Counted from the first letter of the stretch, positions 23,760-35,886 are shown. The stretch: 64,000 bases of DNA from Dryas octopetala (GCA_963921425.1 OY992836.1:3053825-3117824); one strand, 5' to 3'. Notes: a model not told the origin generated them from the sequence alone. Made by a program: numbers and translations.

Positions 23760-26700
23760 ATGGCCGAAGGTTATTGGAGGTACAGCGATGCACGCCAGCC
23801 ACCACCGTCGGCGATGAATTCCGTCGTCGGCAAGCGCCCACGCTCCGATTACGGTATATTCAATTCCTCACACATCTCCTAGAATTCCCATCTCCCTCTC
23901 TCTCTCTCTATCTATCTCTTTGTGCTTCATGAAATTAGGGTTCTTGGGGTTTTAATCTCTGTTTGGTTGCTGAGAAATCAGAATTAATAGACAAAAAACT
24001 AAAAACAAAAGCTGTGCCATGAAATTTTATTCTGTAAACAACAAATGGAGATTTCAGCTGACTTCCAAGTACTGGAAATTTCATTGGCTTGAGGAATTGA
24101 AATTTGGGATCGCAGCTCTTTTTTAATTTTCCGTGCAGTTTCTAATAAACCCAACGGAGTTTTAAGTGGTTGATCTATGTTATATGTGTTTTGATCACCG
24201 TTGATGTGTATGTGAATCAGCTTATTGAGGCATTGCTTCTGATATGTGTAATTGGGGCCGCAAGGGTTATTTATAAGATGTACTTGCTTAGATTATATGA
24301 TAAATTTGCATTCTTGGTAACTTGGTGTGCTCTATGTGGTGTTCGTCACACATTTATGAGTGTAACCGTTGTTTAAAGTATGATATGAGAGTTGAAAATA
24401 AGTACTATGAATCTCATTATGTCGGTTTGTTATAAGACATATCTTTACCGCAGTAGCCCGTAGGTTGCATGTGTTATAAAATTGAAAATAGTGGACAAAT
24501 GGATACAAAATCGTTGGAGGCTGTAAATAATTAGTAATCATTAAGAAATACTTTGTTTCATTTAAGGTTTGACCTTTTATGCCTATTTCTGCATTCCGTT
24601 GGTCAGTGCACAGATTGTATTAAACATGTAATTGAAGTTATTTGAAGATATGCTATTATGTTGGTTCACTATAGTTACCATAAAAAGTACTAAGCTGGAT
24701 GGAAAAAAAAAAAAAATTCAAGTAGTCATGTTAGCAGATTGAATATCTTCAGATACTTGCGCATCTTAAATGGATTTTCGCTACCTAATTACCTGATTAC
24801 AACTGATGCAGTAGTTTCAAGTGATTATTGCAATTGTATTTGTTAGGTTGTCTGCAATTTTAACTTAATATTCTCCTGTTTGTAGCTTTTTTCTATAGAG
24901 ATTTGATTTTCTTAACAAAGGCACATTCTGCCTTTAGTCACCCATGCAGTTCAAATATTTGTTGCTTTCTTGTCTCTTTTGGCATATACTAAAGTACATT
25001 CTTAATCTCTTAGATGCCCACAGTGGCCACGACCTGCCTAATTATTATCCCCATGAAGATGATAGAGGTTCTCTCCGCGGAATTAGAGATACTGACTCCA
25101 TTAATGCGTCATATGACCGTTACCTTCGTACCGCGGTACCCACTTTTTATACTTTTTGGATCTCACTTGCATTTTTCACCATATGTTTATGTTTGGGGGG
25201 CTAATGTAACAAGTAACATTTCAGCAAATGTCATCGTATAGTGGGGGACAGTCTGCTAGAACCATGAGTGGGGGACTACCTGGTCGTTCTGTTGATGATC
25301 CACGTATGATGGGAATTGGGGGTGTTGACCCAGGGGCAAGTGTGAAAGAGAGGGTCATGGGATTGGGAAGTGGACGGCCTGAGGCTCCCCTTCCTCCTGG
25401 TGCTACCAGTACGCTATTTGTGGAGGGATTGCCTCCCAACTGTACACGACGTGAAGTAGCTCGTATCCTTTCATTTGTTGAGGGCTTGCAGTTTTCTATC
25501 CTTTTTTTTTTTTTTTATCCATTGTCACTTGTACTTTACCTTTCTAGATTTTCCCTTCACTCGGGTTTGAAGATATCTTTCGCCCTTTTGTTGGCTACAA
25601 GGAAGTGAGACTTGTAAGCAAGGAATCGAGACATGTAAGTTTATCTTTCTCCAAAGGTAGATTCAATATTTAGTGGTTGATGGATTCACTAATAATTAAT
25701 CTGTGCAGCCTGGAGGAGATCCTCTGGTACTTTGTTTTGTTGATTTTGTGAGCCCAGCTCATGCAGCCACTGCTATGGATGCCTTGCAAGGTAAGCTTAC
25801 AATTTCCCTTAATTTGTTGTAATCATAGCCCCATATGTTTGTTGGCATATTCAATTTATTTTTTACTTTGAAAGAAGAAGGGCTGCCAAATGATTCATTA
25901 TACATCCTTTTAAAAAGAGAAAGAAAAAGAAAAGGATGTGTATCTAGTTGATACTGCGGGTTTTTGCTTGGCTGTGAATTAACAAAAGAAAAAAAGGAAA
26001 GGCCGTTTTCAAAATTTTAGAAAAAAACAAATTAGCTTACAAAATTTAACAATTTATAATTTTATAGTGTAGTGTATAGTGCATCAATATTGAACACAAT
26101 TCACACGGAAAATCTATACCCAGGATTTGTGACTTAAAACGCTTTTAACTTAAAAGAGCTTACTGACATTTTCAAAAATTTCAGAAAGCTTCCCAAATCC
26201 TTAGTTGTGCGGCATTTATTTCCCGTTTAAAGTGAGATAAGTCACTATTCAAGGCGTGGGACTTCTCTTTATGAAGAATGATGTGATATTTTTAGCCATT
26301 TTGTATTGGCATTGAAGGAGGTGAACAAAGATTGCTGCTGGCCATATTTGTTATTCTGCAGGTTCTGTTATGGGTTAGGGGCATCTGTCAGTTTGTTTAG
26401 TATTTATTACGTCTTGGTTTCACCCGATACTTTAGGTCTGTGCATGGTTTTCAAAGTCATCCAATGCCATTAGCCAAACTTTGTAAATTCTTCCAAACAA
26501 TGGAAGGACTTACCTTCCTGACTCATTATAATCCTAGATTATGATGACCCTTAAATCTGGTTGGTTTCGTGGGGAATTGATGGGTTAAACTTTTAAATAG
26601 GCTGCTGAGACTGGTCAAGGAAGGCGTCTAATCATTTGTTTGACCACACTTGTAATGTCATTCTAAGGATGGTGCTGTCGATATAGTTATCTCATCATGA

Positions 26701-27124
26701 CTGGTGAGGATTCCCTAATAGTATTGCAAGTTGAAACCTCATTCTGGTGAGGTTTCCCCAATTGTACTGTATACGTTATTTTTAGGGAGAGAGCGTGTGA
26801 ACTTTATTTTGGAATAAGGGAGGCCCATTTTACCCTTTCAATCTAGGAAATCTGTGGAGAACCCACGTATGCTACTTAGGTGGGCTGAAAAGTGATAGGT
26901 GTTATGTATTTAAGATAATGATTTCACGTCTTATATCATCTATCTGCTGATGCCCTGATTCGCCGTTGAAAACGTACCTAGTTGTTACTGCGTAAATGGT
27001 CGAGCTCGATTTTGCAGGTTATAAATTCGATGAGCATGACCGTGATTCGGTCAATTTAAGGTTGCAATTTGCTCGCTATCCTGGTGCGAGGTCAGGTGGT
27101 GGTGGGCACCGAGGGAAGCGTTGA
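23760..27124 (+). CDS. RRM RNA-binding protein, nuclear-speckle (NSR)-like
   Basis: Six exons on the plus strand: 23760-23853, 25014-25135, 25225-25462, 25573-25634, 25709-25790 and 27018-27124. All introns are GT-AG and all phases agree, giving 234 residues ending in TGA. The N-terminal half is low-complexity (MAEGYWRYSD, proline, then glycine/serine/arginine-rich). An RNA recognition motif covers about residues 134-217, with RNP2 LFVEGL at 136-141 and RNP1-like LVLCFVDF at 178-185. The tail is GARSGGGGHRGKR. This architecture matches plant single-RRM proteins related to nuclear speckle RNA-binding proteins, which bind mRNA and affect splicing. The role here is inferred from that family. Exon 1 and the promoter are duplicated in inverted orientation at 28877-29670. 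A Copia sits just upstream. The coding sequence itself looks intact. Confidence 0.92.
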
Positions 27125-28876
27125 ATTATGCAGGTTTTCAGGTGATTAACGCAATTTTCAATCCACATGACCCTTTATTATTCATGGCCGTTAGGTGCCG
27201 AGTAAAAATTAAAAAGTCACGCTAAATCATGGGACGACTCTTCTCTGTAGGACATGCTTGATTTGGGAGGTTTTGATAATGAGGGGCGATACAACAAACT
27301 TGCAGTCTCAAGAATTACAGGCGCATAGTTAGGATCAACTCAGATCGTGTGTTTCTCTATAATTGTGGGGCAATTGCTAGATTTCTTTTTCTGTTAGACG
27401 ACTGCATACTATATTTTTCTTATATTTATTTCAGACTGTTTCGTATTCATTTCATTATGATTACTGGAAGACTCTCGCCATATGCATTTCGTTAGAAACT
27501 GTAAACTTATTTGTAGTTGAACATGTTCAAATCTCTTTGCATTTGCGCATGCTCTGGGATTAGGGTTTAGTGCTTGGTATTTATTTAGTGATGAAGTGTG
27601 GTAACTGCCGAGTAGATATCATATATATTAAAATAACTGGATTTGTTTGTCTTTGCGATATTATAGACTTAATATTCCAAAAGGAATAAGATCTTAAATT
27701 GAACCATTTGTTGTAGAACCCAGTATCTATGATGTATTGATGTTTCATTTCCCTTTTTCCTTCAATATGTTTGTTCCTTTAGGCAATTATTTAAAAGGAT
27801 ACAAAACAATATTTCTGTACTAGTATTTGAATGTGATTTTTGGGGTATTAGTAGTTGAAAAATAAAAGAATGTTATTAGTGGGTGGGTGTATATGTGTAG
27901 AGGTCATTTTGATTGAAGGAAGCCTGTGAAAAGTTCCTGGTTTCGAATTTTTACTGGGTTGGGTTGGATTGTAGATGGATCTAGCATTGAATGGATGTGA
28001 TGTTGAACGAATCTTGAGGGGATATAGTTGATGCCATTGGATTCCTCCTTGCTGGACTGTTTGGTCAGGCTAGTTTTTCCAATTTGAATTGGGAGCAATA
28101 GTAGTGAGTACAATAGATTTAGGTGTAAGTGTAATGCATACAAGGTATATGTTATGTGAAGCAGCGAGGATTGTTGCTTTTAGTGCTACATGACATATTT
28201 CATCATACATAAATGCGGACTTTGCCCCAAGGTCTTACCCACCTTTTCGCCTCCCTAAGACAATTTAACTCTGCTTTGCTGCGGACTGACTACGGTGAGT
28301 GAAAAAGGGTCGGTTGAATGGATGGATACCTTTACTCGGCTATTATCAATATTTCACGATTGATGGAAGAGAGGTGGTTGAGAATGATTCATAGGAAATT
28401 AGGAATCCCCTCCTTATTGTCCCCTAGTATCATAATATGTATGGGTTCACACTTCACACGTCACATAAACATTCGCCTAACTAATATGTTTTAGTCATTC
28501 AATTTCTAAATGGCCTTTTAAATCAAAGGAAATGTCCCTCGATAAAAGAAATCAAAATAAAGGTTGTACTCTTTACTCAAGTAGTCAAGTTGTATTGCAT
28601 TAGTTTTTTTTTTAATGAAAAATACTTATAAATTCTCAAAAAATAAAAAACCTATAAAATGTTGACTTTATAAGCAACTAAAAAGGAACTCCTCAAAAGC
28701 AACAAGAGCCGTGGGAAAGCAAGATGATGACTTTGGAATGTTATCTAGAGATAATATTCATTTGTAAAAACAACTTTAAAATAGGCAGACAGTTGGGGTC
28801 GAATTTCTTGACGATAATGCATCTTGTTTTATTCTTTTTACTACCGGAACTACAAGTTTTCACTATTTATAACCTT
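27125..28876. other. 3' flank of the RRM gene
   Basis: Holds the 3' untranslated region (probably to around 27500-27700, AT-rich with several AATAAA-like words) and AT-rich intergenic DNA. I see no other gene. It forms the right-hand part of the spacer between the inverted arms. Confidence 0.5.
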
Positions 28877-28961
28877 TTTCATGAAGCACAAAGAGATAGA
28901 TAGAGAGAGAGAGAGAGAGGGAGATGGGAATTCTAGGAGATGTGTGAGGAATTGAATATAC

Positions 28962-29055
28962 CGTAATCGGAGCGTGGGCGCTTGCCGACGACGGAATTCA
29001 TCGCCGACGGTGGTGGCTGGCGTGCATTTCTGTACCTCCAATAACCTTCGGCCAT
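28962..29055 (-). pseudogene. Duplicated exon 1 of the RRM gene
   Basis: A 94-base copy of the first coding exon with its ATG (29053-29055) and its GTATAT splice donor kept. Two adjacent codons differ from the functional copy (AGC GAT reads AGA AAT). The copy is cut off from any exon 2: after about 80 bp of intron the arm ends at 28877. It faces the 3' end of the real gene, so transcription from it would run antisense to that gene. It cannot make the RRM. Confidence 0.9.
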
Positions 29056-30539
29056 GTTTGTTATCTGTTTGGTTTGTGAGATAATAAGAAATGGAGCAGA
29101 AGAGCAGAAATGGAGAGGTCACAACACGCAAAGAGATTCCCTTTCAGTAGAGAAGGAGGGATGAAATTTGATGAGTGGATCAGAGATGAGATGTCTAATT
29201 TTTAAGTGAGAGCGGGCAAATAACAAATGTTGTCCTTTGCAGTTGCGCTCTCGGCTTTGCTTCTACTTCTCGATTTCCCTTTCGTTGTCTTTTTCCTTTT
29301 TTTTTTTTTTTTTTTTTTTTCTTTTTTAAAAAATGGTTAAACTCAACCTTAAATCTTTTTTTTTTTTTTTTTTTCCCCAGGTAAAAGAACAAAACCGAAA
29401 CCCTTTTATTTTATGGTAACATATAAACAAGTAATGTGATATACAAACATGAGTCCATGCTCTAACAAGAAAGTCTCATATGTTTTTTTTTATTTTTTAT
29501 TTTTTACATTTGTATGAATTGAATACGGACCCTTTCTAATTTTAACCATTTACCTCAACAACTATTACCACTTAAGCTAATCCAAAAACTTATTATAATC
29601 TGATTTTATTTTGTGCTGATTTTTAGACATTTTTGCAAGAGGTTTAGATCTTAATCATCCTTATGAGATATTCTACATATTAATTACAGATTGAAGGCAA
29701 CTCTAAGCTTAATGTTAATTGTACTACAAGCCGAAAATGTAGATAAATTACAAGTAATGCTAATACATATTGTGTCACTTCCAAAGTAGAGATAAACCGC
29801 ACTTATAAGTTGTTGTGATCCCAGTATAAATTGTGCGTTAATACTAAAAAATAAAATGCATCTACATCAGCTTGGACAAGAGGTGATAGGCAACTTTAAT
29901 AGAAAGATGTCAAATTTTGGCCCATCTGGAGCAATAGCACCACAACATTAGGTTCTTACAAATGGGAGGTGACTCCTCGCTCAACATATTGCAATCTTAC
30001 ATCTGACCCATTTAATAGGCACCAAAAGGATTGAGAGGAGTGAGTAGCTAAATATTGCTAATTGGGTCATGTTTCAATTTTGCAAGGATATGTTTCATCT
30101 CTGGACCATATCCAAGTAGTTTTCAATTTCGCACTGATGATGACAACACTAAAATGCTTTATTAGTATCTTTTAGTTTGAAAACGCCTTAGCCCACATTA
30201 ATATAAAGAAAACTAATGGAATAGTTTGAATAAATTAGTTAAGATAAGATTGAAACTTACATGACTTACAAGCATGAACATAAACAATATGAAAACGGAT
30301 CTGAAAACGGTGACGTTTTGCCTTGCAGGCTTAAATGGCTGATTGTTTTTGTTGGGCCAACCCGATTGCAGGCTCGCAGCATATGGCCCATTTTACAGTT
30401 ACACATCCACACGTTAATAGACTAATTTAAAGAGTCCATTTTTGCTCACCAATAAAGGTTATTTTTAAGAAATGTTATGATATCCAAGACTTCATTTTAA
30501 GTTTTAAAAAAAAAATTAAAATTTTTTTTTTTTTATTAT

Positions 30540-31345
30540 GCGGGAAAGGAGTTGGTTGGGTTATTAAATTTTTCAAGTTGTTGCTTTTCTTTCTGTTACT
30601 TCGAAAGTAGCTGCTTCAGCTTCAGCCACTCGAATTTTCGATATTTCTTTTTATTTCTCATCAAACGAATGACATCTTCTTCTGGAAATCCTAGCTATTC
30701 TTAGCATGATATTGGGGAATCTCATTGCTATTACTCAAACAAGCATGAAACGTATGCTTGCGTATTCGTCCATAGGTCAAATTGGATATGTAATTATTGG
30801 AATAATTGTTGGAGACTCAAATGGTGGATATGCAAGCATGATAACTTATATGCTGTTCTATATCTCCATGAATCTAGGAACTTTTGCTTGCATTGTATCA
30901 TTTGGTCTACGTACCGGAACTGATAACCTTTTTTCTTTCATTTATATTATGCCGGAACCGTTGAATTCATTAGATACCGGTTTACATAGTGTTTTCTCCT
31001 ATTTTATTTCTTGTCGATCTTCTTTCATCTCTATCGGAGACTCGTATTTGGTCCAATCAGAAATGATTCTATCATTTATATATCAGCAATTCAATATATA
31101 TATATATATATATATATACACCACATAACATATATTATACTAATATGTATTTATTATACTTATACATGCCCCTATTTCTATCTTTTTTAGCGTGGAGTTT
31201 TGAATACTTGAACGGTCGATTCTTTTTTTTTTGTCTTAGCTTTCACCTTTCCGAATGAAACCATAGGAATGTTTCATTATGATCTAGATTGCACTTTTCT
31301 CTTTCATTTTATTCTTATTCTTAGGGCAGACCCTCTATAACCTAT
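30540..31345 (+). pseudogene. ndhB: Plastid-derived insert with ndhB fragment (right arm)
   Basis: Second copy of the plastid insert, with ndhB-like coding at about 30574-30927 on the plus strand. The reading frame matches that of the left arm across the ndhB part. The copies differ mainly in the TA-run length near 31098-31118. Since both arms have it, the plastid DNA entered before the duplication. Confidence 0.85.
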
Positions 31346-31737
31346 AACATAATAACTTATAACATAACTAAAAAAAAAAAACAAAAAGGGAAATTTTAAA
31401 ATTTAGTATTATTAATTTATAATTTAATTAATAGCCATAACTAATCGAATGGCTATAACTAATCATTCCGTTAATTTTTAATTAATTAAAGTGATTTAGA
31501 TTAGTAAATTAATTTATAATTAGAATATAATTCTAAATTAAATTATTTATTAATGAAATATGAAATTATTTCGAATTATATATTATATATATAATATATA
31601 TTTTATATTTAGTATTTAGAATTTAGAATATATATAATAATTAATTATAAGATTATAATATACTTAATAATATACAATAAGATGCTAACATAATATACAA
31701 TAAGATTCTAACTTAATTATTAGATTATATTACTAAC

Positions 31738-32450
31738 TTAGGTACTAGGGTACTAGATTATATTTTAAATATTTTAAATATATAGAAATATAGTTTATAC
31801 AAAAAGGGTGATGAGCATTACCACCATCATAGATGGATAACACGTGTCAGGAGGTTTGAAGAACCTATAACTCAAACAAGACAATTCACATTTTACAAAT
31901 CAGGATTTATGCACAACTCAACTGTAAGTCTATAACCGACCAAAAAACAAAAAAAGACACAACTCAACTGCTAGTGTTGCGTAAAAGATGAAAAGCAACT
32001 GTATTCATGCTTTCTCCATGAGATGATGAGAGCATTTTGTTCAATCTACACGCACGATTCATCATTCCAGGCTCTCCAATTTCCAAATCAACTGTATTGC
32101 TTCACTTCTCCGCCATGCATCTTCTCTTTAACCCCTCTTTCGTGGTCTAATCTAAATAATGAGTATCTTCATACGCAGGAAAGCAATGTCTAGAACTGAT
32201 TATCACACAAGACAATAGCATACTTGAGAGAATTCCACAATTTTATTAACACATAAACTTGATGATGATCCCATCTACAACGTTCAAACAGATCACATGG
32301 CAAGAATCAACAGCATGAAACAATGACAAATTTTCAAGGGGTGATCAATGATGCCAAGTTTCTGTACAGCATGAATATATAGTACATGTTGCATTGGACA
32401 TTGGTACACCTAATTACATCAAGAGGAATTGAATGGCAGCACCCTTTTTG
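31738..32450. other. Intergenic and probable 3' UTR of the Yippee-like gene
   Basis: AT-rich sequence next to the arm boundary, then mixed sequence that likely includes the 3' untranslated region of the minus-strand gene starting at 32450. No other gene is recognised. Confidence 0.4.
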
Positions 32451-33287
32451 CTACCAATCCTCCTTAACAATTTTTGACTTCTCAAGTATGAACTTCCCTT
32501 CCTTGTACTTCTGCGATGCCTCATAAGCTCGTTCATACTTCCACCCCAACACCTCCCGGCAATCACCACAATAGACATCGGCAACAGTATGCAGACCAGT
32601 CAACAGATGCCTGTCTTCCTTTGCCCCCACAACGACCTTCATAGCGTGGGAGAACAGAAAAGCTCGGCCATGTTTTCCCTAACAACAGAATTATGCAAAA
32701 CAATGTTAGACTAAAATCTGCTCAAAACCTATTATCACAGTCAATATGGAATGAAACCAAACATTCAGAATGTTTAAAATAGACAGCAAAACACTGGAGT
32801 TACAAGATCAAACCCAAAAGAGCAAACTTTGTTTTTAATTCAATCTAATTCAGCTTTCGTTTTATTCTTTGAGGGATATGAATTTATCTTCTTATATTGA
32901 TTTGGTTCATTACCTTCTTATATTGATCAGAGCAAAGAACCCTTATGATTAGCCAAAAAAACAATGAACCTACAAAAATAGAGTTGGCACCCCAATTGTA
33001 ATTCTTCTATAAATGGTCATTTTTCTGAAAAAAAATTTACCCTCTTCCTGTCAACCACTTGGTTCCCTACCCCCATCAATTTAACCTTTTACAACAATCA
33101 ATGATCATGATTCATTCGTGAAGAACTAATAAAAACTCCTAAAGAAATTTTGAAAAGAAAAAACAACAGAATAAGAAGTTAACAATGTTCTGGAGAATAA
33201 GGTGCCTCACCTGAAAAGCCTTTGAAATTATATCATCATGAAGTGAAACATGGTTTCGGCAATTACAACAGCTGTACAATCTAGGCC
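32451..33287 (-). CDS. Yippee-like zinc-binding protein, N-terminus not found
   Basis: Two coding exons on the minus strand, 33211-33287 and 32451-32678, with GT-AG borders and agreeing phase, give about 100 residues. The Yippee fold is clear: [52 protein letters not shown] and the tail [17 protein letters not shown] with a stop. Two CxxC pairs (CCNC region and CGDC) form the zinc site. Plant members are about 105-130 residues, so only a handful of N-terminal residues are missing. The exon at 33287 begins in phase with one missing base, so a short first exon with the ATG must lie further right. I could not identify it before the transposon at 33544 or just beyond. Function in plants is poorly defined; a small nuclear or cytosolic protein is likely. 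Confidence 0.85.
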
Positions 33288-33754
33288 CTACCAAATCCGC
33301 GATTAATTAACAAATTCAGCTCTAAACACCCTCATTGCTCACCAACCAGAAAAGGAAGAAAAACAGACAATTACACACAGAGAGAGCAGATATGTCTATA
33401 GGCGGAAACCCAAGTTACAGTAAATTCTGTAAAATCAAAACTTTAGAAAAAAAAAAAAAAACAAAAGGAAAAAAGAACATAAATTTATTTACCTACAACG
33501 AGATCAATGGTTACCCAGAAGCCTGCAAGCAAAGATAAGAGCACCAAGGGTTTAAATTTCAAAAATTTCGGCGAAATTTCGCCGAAATTTTCGATTTTTG
33601 GAGGGATCGAAATCGAAATCAAGTTTTGTTAAATTTTCGGTATAATTTCGGCGAAATTGTCGAAATTTTTGAAATTTCGCCGGTGAACTGGTTTTGGAAT
33701 TTTGGGTTTTTGGAGAGGAGGCTGGGTTGGAGAGAAAAAGATGGTTTTGGGAGA

Positions 33755-33995
33755 AAAATGGGGCGGTGGCAGGGGGGCGCGGCAGGGGCGAGATCGGGGG
33801 AGAAGAGGATTGGGCGGTGGCAGGGGGGCACGGCAGGGGCGAGATCGGGGGAGAAAGAAGAGGGGCGGCGGCAGGGGGTGGCCGGGGGGCGCGGCAGGAG
33901 GGAGATCGAGGGAGATCTTGGGCGCGGCAGGGGGGAACGCGGCAGGGGGCGCGGCAGGCGGCGCGGTAGGGAGGGCGAGGCAGGCGGCGCAGCAG
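33755..33995. repeat. G-rich minisatellite
   Basis: Repeats of GGCGGTGGCAGGGGGGC and GGCGAGATCGGGGGAGA words at about 50-bp spacing, shrinking to GCGCGGCAGG units at the right side. GC content is far above the neighbours. Confidence 0.8.
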
Positions 33996-33998
33996 GGG

Positions 33999-34002
<4 letters not shown>

Positions 34003-34078
<76 letters not shown>
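34003..34078. repeat. GA microsatellite
   Basis: A nearly pure run of GA dinucleotides, followed by A/G-rich imperfect repeats to about 34250. Confidence 0.95.
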
Positions 34079-34081
<3 letters not shown>

Positions 34082-35429
34082 GTTTTGCTAAAGACTCGGG
34101 GGGGAAGAAAGAAAAGGGAAGGAAGGAAAGAAAAGGGAGAAAAAAAAAAAGGAAAAAAAGAAAAAGAAAGAAAGAAAAAGAAGAAGAAAAAAAGAAAAGA
34201 AAAAAAGAAAAAGAAGAAGAAAAAAAAAGTAAGAAAGAGAAAAAAAATTAAAAGGTTTAGGGTAAATTGGAGTTTGGGGCCTTTGGGCAATTGTAAAGAA
34301 AATAAAATAGTTTGAGTTTTTATTTGGCTTTTTTGGAGTTTCATTTAGTTGTTTTTAAACCCTAAATTTGTAAACTCTAATATATTTCAATATAAAAAAT
34401 AATTTAAAATACTCTAAAGAGCCTAAACCCTAATATCATATACCATATCATAGTTTGAGGTTTTTGGGCAATTGAAAAAAAAAATGATTTGAGATTTTGT
34501 TTGGCCGTGTTGGAGTTTCGTTTAATTGTTTTTAAACCCTAAACCAATAAACTCTAATACCTTTTTATATAAAAAATAATTAAAAATATCCTAAAGGACC
34601 TAAACCCTAATATTCTATACGATATCTTAAATAATATAGAGTATAGATTATAAAGTATATAAAATTTAGTATATATATTATAGAGTATAAATAATATATT
34701 AATTTTATTTATTCATTATACTAATTTTATTTCATAGTATTTACCTTCAGCGCGCATTATATTCATCTTATATCACATGAAACTTACTATATAATATGGT
34801 TTCTTCAATGTTTTTTATCAATATAGTAGATAATATGTCAAATAAATATATAGTAAAGTTTCATTCAAAATTTCCGTATTTTGATAGTAATTTCCATCGT
34901 TTTCGTTTAATTTCTGTCGAAATTTAAAAATCTTCGAAATTTCCGTCGAAATTTCCATCGAAATTTCTATCGAAATTTTCTCGAAACCCGAAATTTTATT
35001 CCTTGGGCAGTAGGAATATAATTAATTAATTATTAACAACTATATATAAAAATGAATAATTTATAAATAAATGATTAGGAAGGCAAAAGTTGGAGTCTTT
35101 GAAGTGAAATTTATGGTTAAGAAAATAAGGAAGAGAATAAAGTTATAAAACCCATTAATTAATTGAGTATTGTAATGGGAATGGTCCGAATGGATGAGGA
35201 TCTGAGCTGTAAAATCAGACACCGAAGCATAATTAAAAATTATAAGTTTGAGAAATCCTGTATTCTTTACCTGGAGAAATAAAGTAATGAAACTTATTGA
35301 TTAATGAAATTGATGGAGAAATGGAAGTAGTTTTGCTCACCTCCTTTAACTCAGGTGTATGCTTATCTCCCATCTAAAATGTTGTCATGTGTTTAAACAA
35401 TTAACCATGAGTTAATCTAAGATCCGTTG

Positions 35430-35886
35430 ATTTTAGGTACCAAATTATAATGTTTTTTCATTTTAACTACCAAAACATTTATGTAATTTTACTTTAGATA
35501 CTAAATTTCAGTTTATGTACCAATTTTAAAAAATATGATTATATCGAGCTGTGACTGTTTAACAGTCATAACTTTTTTATTGATTTGTTGTTTTTTCAAT
35601 ATTTGTAAGGCTTAAACTTTAATGTTTAGTCTTTGAGTTATATGACTTCATCCCTCAAGCCTAAATCAAAAGTATTAAACTCTTAAAAATTTTAAATTTT
35701 TATAAATTTGAAACAGTTACAATTCAATCACAACTGTGACTGTTTGACAGTCACAACTATATAACAAACTGATTTGTGACCTAATTCAAAATGTCTTACT
35801 TTAGGTTAGTACCTAAACTAAAAAAAATTAGTGTCTTGCTGCTTTATTGAAAAACTATTGATATTTGGTATTTAATCCTAATTTTC
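35430..35886. repeat. Nested AT-rich repeat, family A copy 2
   Basis: Related to the repeat at 8813-9547 in opposite orientation. Its right end reads the complement of AATTAGGATTAAATACCAAA. It has TGTGACTGTTTAACAGTCA-type palindromes near 35551-35575 and 35726-35750. It is non-coding. Confidence 0.5.

Larger units (their letters stand above)
14797..23934 (+). repeat. Left arm of large inverted duplication (interrupted by Copia)
   Basis: The segments 14797-16843 and 23140-23934 (about 2.84 kb together) match the reverse complement of 28877-31737 almost base for base, apart from a few substitutions and length changes in A, T and TA runs. The outer boundary is where both arms read GTTAGTAATATAATC. 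The inner boundary is at CTTCATGAAA, inside the first intron of the RRM gene. The 6.29-kb Copia at 16844-23134 plus its 5-base duplication is the only large difference. Confidence 0.92.
28877..31737 (-). repeat. Right arm of large inverted duplication
   Basis: Reverse complement of the left arm, 2861 bp. It carries promoter and exon 1 of the RRM gene on the minus strand and the ndhB plastid fragment on the plus strand. At about 29674 it holds the unoccupied Copia target: the sequence passes straight through TATGTAGAATATCTCAT with agaat present once. The high match to the left arm suggests a recent duplication. Confidence 0.92.
33544..35006. mobile_element. Non-autonomous TIR element with CCAAGG ends
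   Basis: The ends CCAAGGGTTTAAATTTC and CCAAGGAATAAAATTTCG are inverted copies, and gca flanks both sides (33541-33543 and 35007-35009), a 3-bp target duplication. The right part has repeated CGAAATTTCC(G/A)T words and the left end has GGCGAAATTTCG. The inside is a G-rich minisatellite (about 33755-33995) followed by GA microsatellites (about 34003-34078) and A/G-rich DNA. The long frames over it on both strands are composition artefacts. It lies some 250 bp before the Yippee-like coding exon, in what may be its first intron or promoter. Confidence 0.6.

Noticed and set aside
28850-29131. Minus-strand frame of about 93 codons over the duplicated exon
   Set aside because: It is a different frame from the real exon 1 copy and has an identical twin over the left-arm exon 1, where the spliced gene clearly uses the other frame.
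15332-31128. ndhB as a working nuclear gene
   Set aside because: Only an internal quarter of the protein is present, without start, transit peptide or end, and the adjoining frame is spacer DNA.
14797-31737. Inverted repeat as an assembly artefact
   Set aside because: The arms differ by substitutions, run lengths and the Copia insertion with its empty counterpart, so they are two real copies. Long-read confirmation would still be useful.
33619-34344. Long open frames on both strands over G-rich and GA-rich DNA
   Set aside because: They are made of microsatellite and minisatellite repeats inside a TIR element; biased composition keeps frames open without a protein.
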